Assembly: GCA_003667245.1 (NCBI GenBank)
Contig: RCNN01000507.1
Coordinates: 30,777-94,776 of the forward strand
Reading direction: 5' to 3'
DNA: 64,000 bases
DNA from: Heterostelium multicystogenum
Taxonomy: Eukaryota; Evosea; Eumycetozoa; Acytosteliales; Acytosteliaceae
Position numbers and translations under genes: made by a program. The stretch's first letter is position 1, and every line of letters begins with the position of its first letter. A model generated the notes under the pieces. It searched no databases. It was not told the origin of the DNA and saw nothing but the letters and a program-made list of their open reading frames with translations. Below, piece after piece: positions 59,783 through 64,000 of the stretch.

Positions 59783-62700
59783 TTACGTGTTTGACATTTT
59801 GTAGATATAGTTGGCAAGCGATACAAAACAAAGCGATGCTATTGATGAAATGATTATGCCAGCCAACTGAGATGAGTTGTCCAGGACTCTGCTGTTAAAT
59901 ATAAGACAACTGAGACAGAGAACTATTCCTAGATGGGGTCTCCATATCATTGTGGTTTTTGTTGCGATAGGGACTGAAAACCCAATTGATGCTTGCAAAG
60001 AACAACGAAATCATTGAGAGGAACAGACCTTTGGTGTTGATATAGTTGAACGTAAATATGGTGGCCATCACAAAGCAGAGCGATCGCAAAATGATGACCA
60101 AGTCCCACCATATATACTTGGAATGATATTTCATACAGAAGATCTTGATGAACATAATATCTTTTTTTGTAGATTTTGTAGGCAATGAACAGTGGCAGTG
60201 CTGCGACAATGATTAGGATTAGAACTGAGGCGATTATGAGCACCGGAATATGGTCTGAGGTGAAGCACTGTACAGATGCATCCATGATATGGACATGCTC
60301 AGACCCAATGGATTGGCAGGAGACAAGTGCAATTGTGAGAAAAGAAATGGGTGTGTAGAGCATGAGTAGGTTGCTCATGATTGAGTACAACAACTGATTG
60401 TTCTTTGGTGACTTTTCCCAAAAGAATCCCTGGAACCTGATGAATAGCTTTTGTGCAATATCTTTTCCAATTTGGAGTAGAGACGATGCCAAAACCATGA
60501 AAACCATAGTGCCAAGAGATATCAATGACTTCCATTCAAAGTTGAGCTGTACAAAGCAGGTCGTAGGCCAATAGTCGATCATAAAGTTGAACAGCGGGAT
60601 TAAGAAGATGTATCTTACATTGTAGGATATGATTCCAACGATCTGAATGGCCAACAGCATATTAAACATGACGGTCGCCGATGGATATTTAAACATTGAT
60701 ATGAATAGGTAGTACAAAAACAAGAATGCAATAGCACCTGTAAGCATGTATAGATTGACCGATTCGATGAGACAACTCTCACAAAATGTCTTGACTTTTG
60801 AGTAGCCCTGAATGCAGCTTGAACACAGTGTCCCATAATGATTCTCCCGGCATTTTTGGTTTTGAATACAAATGTTTGGGTCACAGACATACAGCTTTGG
60901 CGGATTGACATTTGGAAGTAACCACCAACCTTTAGCAACAGAGAATTGACTACCTCCGGGACATTGTAGTATTGGTTGATAGCTCTTACATGATTCGCAT
61001 GTGATACCGTCGTATCCATATGATCCAAGTGGACACAGCTGACAAGAGAAATCGTTGATATTGGGGAAGCTTCCTGGGTTGCAGATAGTAAGTGTCTTTG
61101 TTAAATCTGTTAGGAAATGGGTGGAAGTAGTTCCTATGAATCTAATGGTAGTTTCCAGCTGGTTGATTCACAGCGATATCTTGAATAAAGAAACCCTGAT
61201 AGGTGTTTTGTCACAGAGTTGAAACCATAAATAGAGTTCGTCGGGCAAATACAATGTAAGATACATGACGATAGGAGTTTGTAATAGCACAACTACTTGG
61301 TCATAGGCATCATATTGAGCAAGTAAAATAGTGAAACTAGTGTTAGGATGAATGGTATCGTCCATTGTGATCTTCAAGTATAGTGGACCAGTGGCAACAA
61401 AGCTACCATATCCATTGGTCACCGAATTTTGTGAGAATGTGTTTCCATACTCGTTTGCGACGCTTCCACATGGGAAGTTGTCCGTACAATTTCCAAGGAA
61501 GCAAGTAGGCTTGTTGGAATAGCATATGGCTCCAGATCCGTAGCCAACATTGTTGCTGAGGGAAGACGGATCCCCATATGAATGCACTTGACTCGTGCAA
61601 AACAAAAACACCACCGGATCGAGATGCGTAGTTATATGCATAGGTATTTCCATCTGGAGAAGAGCTTACTTTTGGTTAGATACATGACTCCTCCTGTCCT
61701 TGAGCTACTCGACTCCTGCTCACTATCATATGATTGGAATCCTGCTGAATTTCTGTGAAATTCAGAGTTGGTTACGGATACATAGCTGTTGTTAGCATTG
61801 ATACAGCTACCATAACTTGCAAGGTTATCGTTGAATTGTGAGAGATCTACACCAACATAGTCAGAATCCTGGGCAAGCACAATACTTTGAGATAGCTGAA
61901 AAGAACTGAACTCCGAATTGGAGATATGTAATGTTCCTTGACTTACTGAAATGACTGACTTAATTGAGGATGCAGTTGAATTGATATTGTTAAATTGACT
62001 ATCAACTATCTTGGCATCGGTCTTAATCAGTGAAAGGAGGGAAGGAGTGCTAGGCGATCCATTTGTTTGAAAAAAAAGTATTGCTTACACTTCATTGATG
62101 AGCCCTGTGCACGAAGTAATGCGCTGTCATGAAAATTCTGAATAAATTTAGAATTGAGGATTCTCATATTACCGAGATTAATTTCAATAGTTCCTTGATT
62201 TTCAATTAACTATACTATCACCAATGAATTCTCCACCGATTTGGGTGAAAAATGGTTCAATTAGATACTGATTGTCCTTGATTGTTGAATCTTTTAAAAT
62301 GTAAATTGCTATTTTGCAAACTGAATCCATTTCCATTGCTACGAGTCGATACAATTGTAAATGTATCAAGTATAATATTTGAATTCTCGGCATACATGAT
62401 ACTGTTGGCTGGACTACTTTAGATTGTACATCCAGCCATTAGAAAATGTGATATTTGAGGAGTATACCGACATCATACGTACTCCACTGGCAACATGTTG
62501 GAATAGACAACCATTAAAGGTTATATTAGAGTGGTAATAGGTGCCAAGTGGTGAGTCGTATCCATAAAGACTTTGAAAATCGACACTGACAAAATTGACA
62601 GTAGAGTGCCTGAGATTGAATCCACTTGGACTGGAGTTGATAATGGATGAATCGTATATTTCTCCATAGGAGTTTTCAACATCTATAATATTTAGCTTCC

Positions 62701-64000
62701 CTATTGTTGGTGGATGACACCAGGATCCAGTTGGTATTTGAAATAGTAAAGTTGGACGAACTGATAAAAATCGATTGTGTATTAATTGAAAAATCACTCA
62801 TGTCCAATATTAATTGCGAATTGATCAGTTTCTATTGGGTAGCTGTTCACTAAAAAGTTACTGAAAAAGTTTAGACTAGTAGCATTGACCTTTGAGGACT
62901 GTACGCTGATGAGTGTTCCAATATGGTTTGTTTTTGAACAACAAATTTGAAAATTCACTCGTTGATCCTACAATCTCTGTGCTGTTAACATCTGGATCTG
63001 GTTAAAGTTGAAATTGGAGGTTGAATTGAATCGAGTTTGAAATTGACTTTCGATGGAGTGTATAGCTGTATGAGTCCATATATCTGGGATGCCGTGTTCT
63101 GATTATTAAAGAAATTAGAATTGCTAAAGGTGATTGAGGTTAACATGATGCAAGAAATATGGTGCTGAGTTTCCAGAACAATATACTGAATCAAATTCTG
63201 CAATCGATGTCTGCAACTGAATGAGCGAGATCCATTCTTGTTGTCGGTAATGACCAGTTCATTTCACTTTTAGAGTTCCACTTTGCTGAATCATTATAAA
63301 CTGGCAGTTGTTTTTGGAATAGGGTGATGTTGTACATGATGATTTGGCCACCCGCCGCCACCGATATTAAAGACTGGCTTGGAGATGCTGGACTATTAGT
63401 GAAAATACAGCTCTGAAATACGCGAGACCGACCCATTGCTGGAAAATAAGAGTGCATATTGTGAAGGCATCTTTTATATTGTCAAAGGTAACCGTATCAA
63501 ATATGGAGTTGTTTCGACCATTTGGAAGACGCATGAGAGAATACACTGTCCTTAATGTATACCATTGTAGAACAGCACTGAGTGTCCATAATAGTAGGTG
63601 TCAGGCTGCTTTGAAATTTGGCCGTAGATATTTGGAGTTGGAGACAGTAGCATTGTCAAACATGGTTCCGTTGACAAGATTAGAAATTTTCATTGAACTG
63701 GCAGCTATCTACGCTTGAACAAAAGGGTGTTGGAACACAACCAAAACAGCGGACCCGACTGAGTGTTGGTGAAATTGCTACTTAAAAACGATGCCTTGTC
63801 GCCACGCAAAGAGAAAAGTAGTGCCCTTCATGTTGTACGTGCTCACACTCTGAACATTGATTGTCGATCCCTGCATCGAGAGAACTGCGGCTGACAAGAC
63901 TGGCTCCAAGTTCCAGACGGTAAGCGTCAGCACACTGTTTGTTAGTGAGAGATGACATCCTGTGCCAACATTGATGATACTGCCTTTATAAATGTCAGGC
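59783..64000 (-). CDS. Beta-helix, Cys-rich, multi-TM receptor-like protein (5' end outside window)
   Basis: The C-terminal part of a large membrane protein; the gene continues past 64000. From the N-terminal side, a long ectodomain of short Ser/Asn/Thr-rich turns (SNITFSNGWMYNL, NNSYVSVTNSEFHRNSAG, NITFNGCLFQHVASG) reads as a right-handed parallel beta-helix. A Cys-rich GCC2/GCC3 or EGF-like part follows (CNPGSFPNINDFSCQLCPLG, CRENHYGTLCSSCIQGYSK). Then about seven or eight membrane helices (MLTGAIAFLFLYYLF, MLLAIQIVGIISYNV, LIIASVLILIIVAALPLF, LVIILRSLCFVMATIF, GIIISSIASLCFVSL) and a very short C-terminus. Similar proteins occur in protists; ligand and signalling are unknown. Slips lie in an A7 run near 60170, near 59945 and repeatedly in 61-63.9 kb. 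Confidence 0.7.

Overview
The window is nuclear DNA from a social amoeba (Dictyostelia). Five things point there: very AT-rich spacers full of A/T runs and ATT/CAA microsatellites; coding regions with long Asn, Gln, Ser and Thr runs; short AT-rich GT..AG introns of about 50-130 bases; a mosaic of genes on both strands; and families typical of dictyostelids, namely FNIP/LRR F-box-like proteins, hybrid histidine kinases and ComC-like EGF/TIG membrane proteins. Coding regions look less AT-rich than I would expect for D. discoideum, so another dictyostelid group is likely, but the species cannot be fixed by eye.

Layout. 0.2-2.5 kb: a Myb/SANT-like nuclear protein (-), then about 4 kb without genes. 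6.5-10.3 kb: a compact cluster with a probable TEN1 telomere protein (+), a 58-residue secreted four-cysteine peptide (+), complex I assembly factor NDUFAF2 (-) and an unknown multi-pass membrane protein (+). 10.4-20.3 kb: four minus-strand genes, a DEAD-box helicase, a tRNA-guanine transglycosylase of apparent bacterial (chlamydial-like) type, a FNIP/LRR protein and a hybrid histidine kinase. 22-26.2 kb: a PQ-loop membrane protein and a small basic mitochondrial-looking protein with an AT-hook-like core, separated by a spacer holding four overlapping or abutting perfect palindromes. 27.5-36.4 kb: a sorting nexin 3-like PX protein (+), then on the minus strand an NAD-binding epimerase-like protein, glucosamine-6-phosphate N-acetyltransferase, PrimPol, a 66-residue free-standing Hsp70-lid-like protein and the ER chaperone BiP. 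After a 4.8 kb empty divergent spacer comes a very large CRIB + gelsolin-repeat protein (41.2-46.5 kb, +). 47.1-56.5 kb: a tandem pair of ComC-like surface proteins (+). 56.6-59.4 kb: an unrecognised helical protein (-). 59.8 kb to the window end: the 3' part of a beta-helix / Cys-rich / multi-TM receptor-like protein (-), running off the window.

Data quality matters for reading the annotation. Most long genes, including housekeeping ones (BiP, GNA1, SNX3, TGT), are broken by single-base frameshifts, often in homopolymers. The near-identical 3' blocks of the ComC-like pair differ by nine one-base indels and no substitutions over about 530 bases. I therefore read most frameshifts as consensus errors and annotate through them; only the second ComC-like copy is suspected of real decay.

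Functional links are limited: TEN1 and PrimPol both touch DNA end or fork maintenance, BiP and the lid-like gene are neighbours and share a fold, and NDUFAF2, the helicase and the AT-hook-like protein may act in mitochondria. Otherwise neighbours look unrelated, as is usual in this group.
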